This document shows, piece after piece, positions 1 to 7,921 of a DNA stretch of 24,148 nt (within the stretch, counting starts at the first letter, position 1; every line of letters begins with the position of its first letter). The stretch is taken from the NCBI GenBank assembly GCA_028700615.1, contig JAQVSH010000005.1:1-24148 (forward strand). Reading direction: 5' to 3'. The position numbers were made by a program, and so were the translations under genes. This DNA comes from Bacteroidales bacterium. Lineage in GTDB: Bacteria > Bacteroidota > Bacteroidia > Bacteroidales > UBA4181. The notes below the pieces were generated by a model. The model was not told where the DNA came from and did no database searches. It saw only the letters and a list, made by a program, of their open reading frames with translations.

Positions 1-244
1 GAACAATACGCTTTTTCCCTACAGCCTGCGCGATTTCTTTCGCAAAAGGCTGTAAAGCCCGAAAAGCGACATCAGCCCTGTCTGTTCCGGTGGTCAGGGC
101 CACTCTGGAGGCAGTATCCAAAGGTTTTCCATTTAAGGGTCCCGTTCCTGCAAAGGCAGGAGAAGAAGCATAAATCCCTGCTGTAGCTGCTAAACCTCCC
201 AACACGGTGGTTTTCAAAAAATCCCTGCGATCAATCATACTCAT
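1..244 (-). CDS. DUF362-family protein with Tat-like leader, N-terminal part (cut by window start)
   Basis: The first 81 codons are visible on the minus strand, and the gene runs off the left edge. The leader has a twin-arginine-type motif, RRDFLKT, at about residues 5-11. A hydrophobic stretch follows (LGGLAATAGIYA) and then a possible signal peptidase site, AFA/G. This suggests export of a folded, cofactor-bearing protein by the Tat pathway. The mature start (VALTTGTDRADVAF, then FAKEIAQAVGKKRIV) resembles DUF362 proteins, a family often associated with Fe-S clusters and of unknown reaction. The start could be the ATG at 244 (MSMIDRRDF) or the one at 238 (MIDRRDF). I chose 244 because GGAAAG sits directly before it. 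The gene lies downstream of the CoADR-rhodanese gene on the same strand with a 127-bp gap, but has its own -7 element. The family call rests on a short N-terminus and is moderate. Confidence 0.6.
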   Translation of the reverse strand, partial: MSMIDRRDFLKTTVLGGLAATAGIYASSPAFAGTGPLNGKPLDTASRVALTTGTDRADVAFRALQPFAKEIAQAVGKKRIV

Positions 245-323
245 CTTTCCAAATTTTAAAAATTAATATTCTCAGATAGCACTATTTCCATAATTCGTAA
301 CAACACAACCGGCTCTCTATCAA

Positions 324-331
324 CAAATATA
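324..331 (-). promoter_or_regulatory. Bacteroidetes-type -7 promoter element for the DUF362 gene
   Basis: Read on the minus strand this is TATATTTG, a perfect match to the Bacteroidetes -7 consensus TAnnTTTG. It lies about 80 bp upstream of the start codon at 244. No clear -33 TTG is present at the usual 19-21 bp spacing. It suggests that the DUF362 gene can be transcribed independently of the upstream flavoprotein gene. Confidence 0.45.
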
Positions 332-371
332 GCATTTAATTTCTGATTTTTGTTTTGGCTTCCTGACCAAG

Positions 372-2027
372 TTAACTTTCTACTGCCGATTGCCATGTCT
401 TATATCCTCCCGATAGATTAAAAACCTGTGGATAGTTATGCTGCCGCAGTATTCTTTGGGCCAGGTAACCCCGGAGGCCTACCGCACAATAAACAATAAT
501 CTTCCGGTCAGATACGAGTTCTTTCATCCGAAATCTCAATTCATCCAGAGGGATATTGACAGCACCGGGAATGCAACCTTCAGCATATTCCCGGGCTGTT
601 CTGACATCCACAATCTGCACATTTTTATCAGAGGAAAAACCGGCCATTTCATGCCAATAAACCGGAGTATGCCGTCCCTGCAAAATATTTTCCGCCACAT
701 AACCCGCCATGTTGACAGGATCTTTTGCAGAAGAAAAAGGCGGAGCATAGGCATGTTCCAGTTCCGTCAGGTCATACACCGTGCCTCTCATCCCAATAAT
801 GGCCGCCATCATATCAATCCGTTTATCTACTCCCTGATAACCGGTAATTTGCGCTCCATATAAAGTGCCATCCAAAGGAGAAAAACAAATTTTAATACTC
901 ATAGGAAGAGCTCCCGGATAATATCCGGCATGAGATCCGGAATGGGTGACGGATTCCAGAAAAGGAATCTGATTTCTCTTTAATAATTTGGCTGACAGCC
1001 CGGTAGAAGCAACCGTCATGTCAAATATTTTGGCAATCCCGGTTCCAATAGCCCCTTTATATTTTACAGAAGGCCCTCCCACCATATTATCGGCACAGAT
1101 TCTGGCCTGCTTGTTGGCCGGACCTGCCAGATAAATCATCCTGGATTTCCCTGACAAAAAATCGGGAAATTCAATTGCATCGCCCACTGCGTATATATCA
1201 GGATCAGAAGTTTGCATAAACTCATTGACCAGAATTCCACCCGCTTCCCCGATATTGAGACCCGCGGCTCTGGCCAACCTGGTATCCGCACGAACTCCGA
1301 TAGACAACAAAACCATTTCTGTATCCATTGATTTTCCGCTCTTCAGGAAGATCTTCATCCCGGACGGATTTTTTTCAAACCGGGTCACTTCTTCGCGGAG
1401 ATAAAGAGCCACCCCATGATCTTTCAGATGCCGGTGAACAGGCGCCGCCATTTCATAATCTAAAGGAGCCATTACCTGATCCGCCATCTCGGCAATAGAG
1501 ACTTGTATTCCCAGTTGATGGAGATTCTCAGCCATTTCCAGACCAATAAAACCGCCTCCTATGATGAGAGCCTTTTGAACCTTCTGTTCCCGGATAAAAT
1601 GCTTAATATCGTCTGTATCAGATACATTACGAAGAGAAAAAATACCCGGAAGATCAATCCCCGGAATCGGAGGACGAATGGGCTCCGCACCCGGAGAAAG
1701 AGCTAATTTATCATAGGCTTCTGTATATTCCTGTCCTGAAGATTGATCCAGCACCTTTACCGTCTTTGCAGCGGGATTGATGGCAATGACCTCGTGATAA
1801 ACCCTTATATCCACATGAAAACGAGCCCTGAAAGACCCGGGAGTCTGAAGAAAAAGACGTTCTCTCTCCCGGATGGTATCTCCGATATAATAGGGAAGTC
1901 CACAATTGGCATAAGAAATATAAGGACCTCTCTCAAAAAGAACAATTTCAGCGTTCTCATCCATTCTCCGGAGTCTGGCTGCCACAGAAGCGCCTCCGGC
2001 TACACCGCCAATAATCAAATATTTCAT
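372..2027 (-). CDS. CoA-disulfide reductase-like FAD/NAD(P)H oxidoreductase with C-terminal rhodanese domain
   Basis: A 551-residue pyridine nucleotide-disulfide oxidoreductase of the CoADR-rhodanese fusion type. The FAD-binding Rossmann motif is at residues 7-14 (GGVAGGAS). The redox-active cysteine is Cys42 in YANCGLPYY, the single-cysteine arrangement of CoA-disulfide and persulfide reductases. The NAD(P)H-binding GGGFIGLE is at 157-164 and the FAD motif AVGDA at 280-284. The dimerisation-domain signature YAPPFSSAKDPVNMAG begins near 427. A rhodanese domain fills about 455-551, with its catalytic loop Cys514 in CAVGLRGY. In the family such fusions reduce CoA disulfide/persulfides or polysulfide, and the rhodanese domain handles the sulfane sulfur. 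The true substrate cannot be read from sequence. The open frame extends upstream to 2090, but MKYLIIGG at 2027 is the family-typical start, and a promoter at 2117-2124 supports it. The role is probably cytosolic thiol/sulfur redox. Confidence 0.9.
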   Translation of the reverse strand: MKYLIIGGVAGGASVAARLRRMDENAEIVLFERGPYISYANCGLPYYIGDTIRERERLFLQTPGSFRARFHVDIRVYHEVIAINPAAKTVKVLDQSSGQEYTEAYDKLALSPGAEPIRPPIPGIDLPGIFSLRNVSDTDDIKHFIREQKVQKALIIGGGFIGLEMAENLHQLGIQVSIAEMADQVMAPLDYEMAAPVHRHLKDHGVALYLREEVTRFEKNPSGMKIFLKSGKSMDTEMVLLSIGVRADTRLARAAGLNIGEAGGILVNEFMQTSDPDIYAVGDAIEFPDFLSGKSRMIYLAGPANKQARICADNMVGGPSVKYKGAIGTGIAKIFDMTVASTGLSAKLLKRNQIPFLESVTHSGSHAGYYPGALPMSIKICFSPLDGTLYGAQITGYQGVDKRIDMMAAIIGMRGTVYDLTELEHAYAPPFSSAKDPVNMAGYVAENILQGRHTPVYWHEMAGFSSDKNVQIVDVRTAREYAEGCIPGAVNIPLDELRFRMKELVSDRKIIVYCAVGLRGYLAQRILRQHNYPQVFNLSGGYKTWQSAVES

Positions 2028-2116
2028 TTTATCCGTATTAATAGTTTCAATGATCAGGCATACTTTGTTTAATTGTAATTTACCATACAAAACAAATACC
2101 CCTGTCCATATTTATG

Positions 2117-2124
2117 CAAATATA
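2117..2124 (-). promoter_or_regulatory. -7 promoter element for the CoADR-rhodanese gene
   Basis: The minus strand reads TATATTTG (TAnnTTTG consensus), about 90 bp upstream of the start at 2027. The -33 element is not obvious. It overlaps an AT-rich inverted repeat (2118-2137) and faces the mtnA promoter, so the intergenic region is a divergent promoter pair. Confidence 0.45.
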
Positions 2125-2137
2125 TAAACATATATTT
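2118..2137. repeat. Perfect inverted repeat between divergent promoters, possible operator
   Basis: AAATATAT (2118-2125) and ATATATTT (2130-2137) form perfect 8-bp arms around the spacer AAAC. The repeat lies over the -7 element of the leftward gene and about 35 bp upstream of the rightward -7 element. This is where a dimeric regulator could act on both genes. The region is AT-rich, so chance occurrence is a real alternative. Confidence 0.35.
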
Positions 2138-2171
2138 ATATTTAACGAAGGATAAACAGGATTTTTAGCGT

Positions 2172-2179
2172 TATATTTG
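2172..2179 (+). promoter_or_regulatory. -7 promoter element for mtnA
   Basis: TATATTTG matches TAnnTTTG perfectly and ends 17 bp before the ATG at 2197. This would give a leader of only about 10 nt. It argues for the ATG at 2197 over the in-frame TTG at 2188. Confidence 0.5.
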
Positions 2180-2196
2180 TATTCTATTTGAAATCT

Positions 2197-3258
2197 ATGG
2201 CTCCAATCTTTGACTTTGAAACCGTTCGCCTTGATGAAAAAAAGGAGAGGTTGCTGATTTTAGACCAAACCCGCCTGCCGGGGAAGGTCTGCTATATTTC
2301 CCTGAAGACTCAGGAGCAGATCATAGATGCCATTTCGACCCTAAAGGTCAGGGGAGCTCCGGCCATAGGCATCACAGCCGCTTTTGCGCTCTATCTGGGC
2401 ATGAAGCCTTTTATCGGCTTGTCTTTTGAAGCTTTTTACAAACATTTTAAAGAAGTCAGCACCCCATTGGCTAAATCCCGTCCTACGGCGGTCAATCTGT
2501 TCTGGGCGATCGACCGTATAGAACAGGTAATTCTCCGAAATAGGAAAGCAGCGATCGTTGACATACTGGAGGCAATGAGAGCGGAAGCCTGCCGGATTAA
2601 GGAAGAGGATAAAATCATGTGCCGCGACATCGGAATTCACGGAATCAGTCTGTTAAAACCCGGATGGGGAATTTTAACCCATTGCAATGCCGGGCATTTG
2701 GCAGCCTCCTGGTATGGAACTGCCCTTTCCCCAATCTATACTGGGCAGGAAATGGGCTATCATTTCAGAGTATTTGCCGATGAAACCAGACCTCTTCTTC
2801 AGGGAGCAAGACTCACCGCTTTTGAGTTACAATATGCAGGAGTTGATACCACCCTGATCTGTGATAATATGGCCTCGGTGGTCATGGGAAAAGGACTGGT
2901 TCAGGCCGTATTGACCGGATGCGACCGGGTCGCCTGTAACGGAGACACAGCCAATAAAATAGGGACCAATACTCTGGCGATTCTTGCCAAACATTACGGA
3001 ATTCCTTTTTATACATGTGCACCTTCCTCTACCATAGATGCAAGCTGTAAAACAGGAGAAAATATTGTGATTGAGGAAAGATCACCCGAAGAGATTACAG
3101 AAAAATGGTACCGGAAAAGGATGGCGCCGGAAAACATAAAAGTTTTTAATCCGGCCTTTGATATTACACACCATAGCCTGATTACAGCCTTTATTACAGA
3201 AAAAGGAATCGTCTATCCTCCTTTTGATTTTACCCGGGAAGAGAATGATAAAAAATAA
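2197..3258 (+). CDS. mtnA: S-methyl-5-thioribose-1-phosphate isomerase (MtnA)
   Basis: A 353-residue aldose-ketose isomerase that converts 5-methylthioribose-1-phosphate to 5-methylthioribulose-1-phosphate in methionine salvage. Family signatures are complete. RGAPAIG is at residues 52-58. The catalytic cysteine is in THCNAGHLA (Cys163) and the catalytic aspartate in TGCDRVACNGD (Asp243), followed by ANKIGT. The C-terminal block has APSSTID, then IEERSPEEIT, NPAFDITHHSLITAFITEKG and the PPF end. Length is normal for bacterial MtnA. The frame opens at a TTG at 2188, but the ATG at 2197 (MAPIFDF) fits both the promoter position and the family. No other methionine salvage gene (mtnK, mtnB, mtnN) is adjacent, so the gene is solitary here. 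It may serve methionine salvage or a related methylthioribose or 5-deoxyribose phosphate route. Confidence 0.93.
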   Translation: MAPIFDFETVRLDEKKERLLILDQTRLPGKVCYISLKTQEQIIDAISTLKVRGAPAIGITAAFALYLGMKPFIGLSFEAFYKHFKEVSTPLAKSRPTAVNLFWAIDRIEQVILRNRKAAIVDILEAMRAEACRIKEEDKIMCRDIGIHGISLLKPGWGILTHCNAGHLAASWYGTALSPIYTGQEMGYHFRVFADETRPLLQGARLTAFELQYAGVDTTLICDNMASVVMGKGLVQAVLTGCDRVACNGDTANKIGTNTLAILAKHYGIPFYTCAPSSTIDASCKTGENIVIEERSPEEITEKWYRKRMAPENIKVFNPAFDITHHSLITAFITEKGIVYPPFDFTREENDKK

Positions 3259-3318
3259 TAAAAACACCTCCAGGAGTTGACTATAAAATATTTTATTATT
3301 ATTTTTCGGGCGGAAGCA

Positions 3319-3348
3319 TTGAAATATCAAGCAGATTAGTTTCATTTG
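3319..3348 (+). promoter_or_regulatory. Possible promoter for the coiled-coil lipoprotein gene
   Basis: TTG at 3319-3321 is followed after 19 bp by TTCATTTG (3341-3348), which matches the Bacteroidetes -7 element at 7 of 8 positions including the invariant TTTG. Transcription would start near 3355, leaving a leader of about 70 nt before the ATG at 3425. The call is tentative because position 2 of the -7 element is off-consensus. Confidence 0.3.
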
Positions 3349-3349
3349 C

Positions 3350-3386
3350 AGGTCTTTCGGCATATCAAAATTTAATATAAAGACCT
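3350..3386 (+). other. Stem-loop between mtnA and the lipoprotein gene
   Basis: AGGTCTTT (3350-3357) can pair perfectly with AAAGACCT (3379-3386) around a 21-nt loop, followed by TTTTA. It could be a weak terminator for mtnA or a structure in the 5' leader of the lipoprotein mRNA. The large loop and short T-run make it unconvincing as a strong terminator. Confidence 0.3.
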
Positions 3387-3424
3387 TTTAGCCTATTATA
3401 TCATATTATTCAAAATAGAAGAAA

Positions 3425-4300
3425 ATGAAGAAAATTGTGTTTCTTACCCTGGGTGTATTTGTTTTGTTCTCCTGTAAAACAGGAGTGAGCCCTGAAGTTC
3501 AGCGGCTTATGGTTCAGAACGATTCATTAAGAAATGTAGCAGCTAATGTTCAGGTGGAGGCCAATGATATGTTGTCCATCCTGAATGAAGTTGAAAATGG
3601 TTTTGCCAAAATCAAAGAAGCAGAAGGCCACTTACTGGTACAATCTGTGACCCAGGAAGAGACCACCCCGGCATCCCGCGAAAGATTGGCCAGCGACATG
3701 GAATATGTTGCCAATATTCTGAAACAGAACAAAGAACAAATCGCCAAATTACAAAATCAGTTAAAAAACAGCCGTTTTCAATCCACTGAATTAGAAAAAA
3801 GAATTGCGGGACTTTCAAGGGAAATTGAAGAAAAAGCAGCTATGATTCTCACACTGCAGCAACAATTAGCCGAAAAAGATGTCCGGATTAAAGAACTGGG
3901 CAATGAGATTGTTTCTCTCAATGAAAATGTCAGCGCACTGCAGGGAACCAAAGCCGAACAGGAACAGGTTATCAGCCAACAGGACAAATCCATTCATACT
4001 GCCCGTTATGCCTTTGGCAGTAAAGCGGCTCTTAAATCTCAGAATATTCTCAGTCAGGATGGATTATTCAAGGCAAAAGAAGTATTGACTAAAGAATTTA
4101 ACGAATCGGCTTTTACCGAGATTGACACCCGGAACCTGTCCAATCTTCCCCTTGCTTCCAAAAAAGCCAAGATTCTTACATCCCATCCTTCTTCTTCCTA
4201 TACCCTGACCAAGGAATCTACCGGAATGATGGTATTGAATATTACCGACCAGGAACGTTTCTGGAGCGCTTCAAAATACCTGGTTATTCAGACAGACTAA
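3425..4300 (+). CDS. Uncharacterised coiled-coil lipoprotein
   Basis: A 291-residue protein with a lipoprotein signal peptide: MKK, then hydrophobic residues 4-15, then the lipobox LFSC with Cys17 as the predicted lipidated residue. It is therefore envelope-anchored. Residues about 25-190 are rich in Glu, Gln, Lys, Leu and Ile with heptad-like spacing (for example QLKNSRFQSTELEKRIAGL, then repeated IEEKAA and LQQQL units), pointing to a long coiled coil. The C-terminal 100 residues (after RYAFGSKAAL) are less repetitive and may form a small domain ending in YLVIQTD. I recognise no enzymatic motif. Similar Bacteroidetes lipoproteins are generally annotated as hypothetical. It is monocistronic: a possible promoter lies at 3319-3348 and a strong terminator follows immediately at 4327-4360. 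Function is unknown, and a structural or scaffolding role in the envelope is only a guess. Confidence 0.8.
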   Translation: MKKIVFLTLGVFVLFSCKTGVSPEVQRLMVQNDSLRNVAANVQVEANDMLSILNEVENGFAKIKEAEGHLLVQSVTQEETTPASRERLASDMEYVANILKQNKEQIAKLQNQLKNSRFQSTELEKRIAGLSREIEEKAAMILTLQQQLAEKDVRIKELGNEIVSLNENVSALQGTKAEQEQVISQQDKSIHTARYAFGSKAALKSQNILSQDGLFKAKEVLTKEFNESAFTEIDTRNLSNLPLASKKAKILTSHPSSSYTLTKESTGMMVLNITDQERFWSASKYLVIQTD

Positions 4301-4326
4301 AAAATATGTTATATCCGAAGAGATAA

Positions 4327-4360
4327 AAAATGGCCGCAAATTCTTTTTTGCGGCCATTTT
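4327..4360. terminator. Strong bidirectional intrinsic terminator
   Basis: A 14-bp perfect stem, AAAATGGCCGCAAA (4327-4340) with TTTGCGGCCATTTT (4347-4360), encloses a 6-nt loop. A-tracts and T-tracts on the two sides make it work in both directions. It sits between the convergent lipoprotein gene (stop 4300) and gcvP (stop 4380), so it ends both transcripts. Confidence 0.9.
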
Positions 4361-4379
4361 TATTTTTCACAAAATCATC

Positions 4380-7241
4380 TCAGGATGACGGACAGGAGCA
4401 CACCAGGTTCCGATCTCCATAGGCATCATCCACCCGACTACATCCCGGCCAAAATTTATTCTGACGGATCCAGGCAAGCGGATAAGCCGCCTTTTCCCTC
4501 CCATAGGGGTAATCCCACTGATCGGAAATTACGGTATTCTCAGCATGGGGGGCATTTTTTAACACATTATTCAGAGGATCTGCCTTTCCTTCTTTAATTT
4601 CAGTGATTTCTCCCAAAATTGACACCATCGCCTCAACAAACCGGTTCAACTCCTGAAGTGATTCACTTTCTGTAGGTTCAATCATCAGTGTACCATGTAC
4701 AGGAAAAGAAAGGGTTGGAGCATGAAATCCATAATCCATGAGCCTTTTGGCAATATCGGTCTCAGTAATCTCTGTTCCCGTCTTCAAAGGACGGCAATCC
4801 AGGATCATTTCATGGGCAACTCTTCCATTCTGATTAGTATACAGAACGTTATAATATTTACCCAAAGCCGATGCAAGATAATTGGCATTCAGAATGGCGT
4901 AACGTGTTGCATCAGCCAGATCTCTGCCCATCATTTGAATATAACCGTGAGAGACACATAAGATTCCGGCACTTCCGTATGGAGCCGCGGAAACAGCGGT
5001 AATACCGTCCTTCCCTCCTGTAGGAATCACTGCATGGGAAGGAAGAAAACGGCTTAAATGTCTGGCCGTACAAATAGGCCCAACTCCGGGCCCCCCTCCA
5101 CCATGAGGAATAGCAAAGGTCTTATGCAAATTCAGATGACAGACATCGGCTCCCAGAAATCCCGGATGGGTCAGACCAACCTGAGCATTCATATTGGCAC
5201 CGTCCATATACACCTGCCCCCCGTTTTTATGGACAGATTCAATGATTTCCCTGATGTCGGATTCAAAGATTCCGTGAGTGGAAGGATAAGTTATCATAAT
5301 GGCCGCCAGTCGGGAAGCATACTGAGTTGCCAGTTCTTTCAAAGCTGTAAGATCAATATCGCCATGAGAAGTACAGGGAACAGTAACGGTCTCCATTCCG
5401 GCCATCACGGCACTGGCAGGATTGGTTCCGTGAGCGGAAGAAGGAATAAGCACTATATTTCGGTGGCCCTCCCCTCTGGATATATGATATTCCCTGATGA
5501 CCATCAATCCGGAATATTCACCGGCGGCGCCGGAGTCAGGTTGTAATGAAACCGCATCAAAACCGGTAATCAAAGCCAGATCACGTTCAAGCTCACAGCA
5601 TAACTGCTGATATCCCTGCGCCTGTTCAACCGGAACAAAAGGATGGATGGCAGCAAATCCGGTAAAAGTGACCGGAATCATTTCTGAAGCCGCATTCAGT
5701 TTCATAGTGCATGATCCCAGAGAAATCATGGAATGGGTGAGAGAAATGTCCTTTCTTTCAAGGCTCTTGATATAACGGGTAAACTCCGACTCGGCTCTGT
5801 ATGCATGAAAAAGAGGCTGCCGGAGAAAAGAAGAAACTCTCCTGAAGGGAAATGACACCCGCTCCTCATCATCCGGAACAGAAATTTCCGGAGTACTCAG
5901 ATCAAGCGCTTCAGCAAAAACATCGAGAATATTCTTCAGATCTTCATCCGCAGTGGTTTCATCCAGACTGATGCCTATTTCCCCCGGATAGAAATAACGA
6001 AAATTTATTTGATGCCTCAGTGCGATTTCCTGAAAAACATCCTGGGAGATTTCTTCCGGAAGTCTGATCTTGAGGGTATCAAAAAAGAACTCATTCAACT
6101 GCACACATCCCATCGCGGTCAGGGCCGAATTCAGCTGTATCGCTTTGCGGTGTATGGTTCCGGCAATATTTTTAAGCCCTTCAGGGCCATGATAAACAGC
6201 ATACATACCGGCCATGATAGCCAAAAGCGCCTGAGCAGTACAAATATTGGAAGTAGCTCTCTCCCGTTTGATGTGTTGCTCCCTGGTCTGCAATGCCAGT
6301 CTGTAGACCTTATTTCCCCGGGAATCCAAACTGATTCCGATGATTCTTCCGGGCATAGCTCTTTTCAGGGTGTCCCTCGTAGCAAAATAAGCTGCGTGAG
6401 GGCCTCCGTATGCCATAGGCACTCCCAACCGCTGGGTTGTTCCGGCAACAATATCAGCACCCCATTCTCCCGGAGGCGTCAAAACACACAGACTCAAGAG
6501 ATCTGCAGATACCGCAACCAAAGCGCCATCCTCATGCACCTTTTTTGTCAGTCCGGAATAATCAAATAACGCGCCGTCGGAATTGGGATACTGCACGATC
6601 ACCCCAAAAACGGAACCATCATTTTCATACTCTCTGAAATCTCCGACGATTAAACCAATGCCCAATGGTGCCGAGCGGGTTAAAAGAACATCCAGCACCT
6701 GAGGATAGATCTTTTCATCCACAAAAAGCTGGTTGGCCCCCCTTTTCACGGCATCCCGGCTCCGGGAATTATACATCATGATCATCGCTTCAGCTACAGA
6801 CTGGGCCTCATCCAGTAAAGAAGAATTGGCAATTTCCATTCCCGTCAGTTCAGAAACCACCGTTTGAAAATTAAGCAACGCTTCCAGACGTCCCTGGGAT
6901 ATTTCAGCCTGATAAGGAGTGTAGGAAGTATACCAGGAAGGATTTTCCAATATATTTCTGCGGATTGGGGATGGCAGAATGGTATTATAGTATCCCATCC
7001 CGATATAGGTTTTATATATCTTGTTGAGGGAAGCCATTCGTTCTATTCGGGACAACCACTCATATTCACTCTTCCCCTGAGGCAATTCCAGCGGCCTGTC
7101 AAGTCTTACAGTATCAGGAATAGCCTGCCTGATTAATTCATCCATTGAGGAAACTCCCATGGATTCCAACATCTCTTTCAATTCGGTTTTTCGGGGTCCA
7201 AGATGGCGCGAGGCAAAAGAAAAATCATCCATACAAATCAT
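4380..7241 (-). CDS. gcvP: Glycine dehydrogenase (decarboxylating), P-protein of the glycine cleavage system
   Basis: A 953-residue single-chain P-protein, the PLP enzyme that decarboxylates glycine and passes the aminomethyl group to lipoyl-H protein. Both halves of the fused GcvPA/GcvPB architecture are present. N-terminal markers are YTPYQAEISQGRLE (107-120), SLLDEA (141-146), MAYGGPHAAYFATRD (276-290) and REQHIKRERATSNICTAQ (320-337). C-terminal markers are ISLGSCTMKLNAASEM, SAHGTNPAS, MDGANMNAQVGL and NLHKTFAIPHGGGGPGVGP, with the PLP-binding lysine at 707. The end (KFWPGCSRVDDAYGDRNLVCSCP) is family-typical, so the gene is complete. It is the last gene of the pcm - MBL hydrolase - gcvP operon. 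The ATG at 7239-7241 directly abuts the upstream stop codon. An in-frame ATG at 7232 (MDDFSFASRHLG) is an equally plausible start. T-, H- and L-protein genes are not in this window. Confidence 0.96.
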   Translation of the reverse strand: MICMDDFSFASRHLGPRKTELKEMLESMGVSSMDELIRQAIPDTVRLDRPLELPQGKSEYEWLSRIERMASLNKIYKTYIGMGYYNTILPSPIRRNILENPSWYTSYTPYQAEISQGRLEALLNFQTVVSELTGMEIANSSLLDEAQSVAEAMIMMYNSRSRDAVKRGANQLFVDEKIYPQVLDVLLTRSAPLGIGLIVGDFREYENDGSVFGVIVQYPNSDGALFDYSGLTKKVHEDGALVAVSADLLSLCVLTPPGEWGADIVAGTTQRLGVPMAYGGPHAAYFATRDTLKRAMPGRIIGISLDSRGNKVYRLALQTREQHIKRERATSNICTAQALLAIMAGMYAVYHGPEGLKNIAGTIHRKAIQLNSALTAMGCVQLNEFFFDTLKIRLPEEISQDVFQEIALRHQINFRYFYPGEIGISLDETTADEDLKNILDVFAEALDLSTPEISVPDDEERVSFPFRRVSSFLRQPLFHAYRAESEFTRYIKSLERKDISLTHSMISLGSCTMKLNAASEMIPVTFTGFAAIHPFVPVEQAQGYQQLCCELERDLALITGFDAVSLQPDSGAAGEYSGLMVIREYHISRGEGHRNIVLIPSSAHGTNPASAVMAGMETVTVPCTSHGDIDLTALKELATQYASRLAAIMITYPSTHGIFESDIREIIESVHKNGGQVYMDGANMNAQVGLTHPGFLGADVCHLNLHKTFAIPHGGGGPGVGPICTARHLSRFLPSHAVIPTGGKDGITAVSAAPYGSAGILCVSHGYIQMMGRDLADATRYAILNANYLASALGKYYNVLYTNQNGRVAHEMILDCRPLKTGTEITETDIAKRLMDYGFHAPTLSFPVHGTLMIEPTESESLQELNRFVEAMVSILGEITEIKEGKADPLNNVLKNAPHAENTVISDQWDYPYGREKAAYPLAWIRQNKFWPGCSRVDDAYGDRNLVCSCPSS

Positions 7242-7907
7242 TTAAAAAGGTTTTTCAGAAGACCCGGGACGAAACAGAAACGGATTTTCTGCCAGTTCTT
7301 CTCCGAGGGTGGTTATATATCCATGTCCGGGATATACCCTGGTTTCCGGATCTAATATAAGTAATTTATTTTGAATGCTTTCCATCAATTGATCATAATC
7401 ACCTCCGGGAAGGTCTGTTCTCCCGATACTCCCGGCAAAAAGGACATCTCCCGAAAACAAAAGATTCTCTGAAGAAAGATGCAGACTGATTCCTCCGGGA
7501 GTATGGCCCGGAGTAGAAATAAGATGAATTTCGGTATTCCCGAAATGTAAAGAAGATGGTGAAGCCAGATCCATATCAATTGCCGGCGCAGGCGCTGCTT
7601 CAAATCCAAACATCCGGCCCTGTTGCAAAGCATTGGTTACAAGGTAGGTGTCGGCCGAATGGACACAAAAAGGAATTCGCCAGGTCTTACAAACAAATCC
7701 GGCTCCCAGTATATGATCAATATGTCCGTGGGTTTGAATTAAGAATTTGGGGGATAAGGATTGTGTATCTATAAAATTTTTAAGGCGCATTTCCTCTTTG
7801 GGCTGATAACAGCCCGCATCAATGATGACACATTCTCCCGTCTCATCGTAAAGAACGTAGGTATTCACCCCAAAAGAATTGAATACGAATTGTTTGATTT
7901 TAACCAT
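7242..7907 (-). CDS. MBL-fold metallo-hydrolase (glyoxalase II-like)
   Basis: A 221-residue metallo-beta-lactamase-fold hydrolase. The dinuclear metal ligands are all visible: THGHIDH at 59-65 (His60, His62, Asp64, His65), His135 in TPGHTPGG, Asp154 in FSGDVLF, and His195 in VYPGHGY. The GSIGRTDLPGGDY segment at 159-170 is characteristic of the small hydroxyacylglutathione-hydrolase-like subgroup common in Bacteroidetes. The specific C-terminal glutathione-binding domain of true glyoxalase II is missing at this length, so the substrate is unknown and is probably some thioester or ester. It lies in the middle of an operon, 14 bp downstream of pcm, and its TAA is directly followed by the first candidate ATG of gcvP. 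The two are therefore likely translationally coupled. It is predicted to be cytosolic, with no signal peptide. Confidence 0.88.
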   Translation of the reverse strand: MVKIKQFVFNSFGVNTYVLYDETGECVIIDAGCYQPKEEMRLKNFIDTQSLSPKFLIQTHGHIDHILGAGFVCKTWRIPFCVHSADTYLVTNALQQGRMFGFEAAPAPAIDMDLASPSSLHFGNTEIHLISTPGHTPGGISLHLSSENLLFSGDVLFAGSIGRTDLPGGDYDQLMESIQNKLLILDPETRVYPGHGYITTLGEELAENPFLFRPGSSEKPF

Positions 7908-7921
7908 AAAACGCTGTTTGT

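Noticed and set aside
438..863. 141-codon plus-strand open frame within the CoADR-rhodanese gene
   Set aside because: It is antisense to the rhodanese domain, with no family similarity that I recognise.
5058..5546. 162-codon plus-strand open frame antisense to gcvP
   Set aside because: It is a shadow of gcvP with no family resemblance and no promoter. The gcvP frame is strongly conserved here.
6009..6569. 186-codon plus-strand open frame antisense to gcvP
   Set aside because: Its low-complexity, Ser/His/Gln/Arg-rich composition is typical of an antisense frame of a real gene, and it lies wholly inside gcvP.
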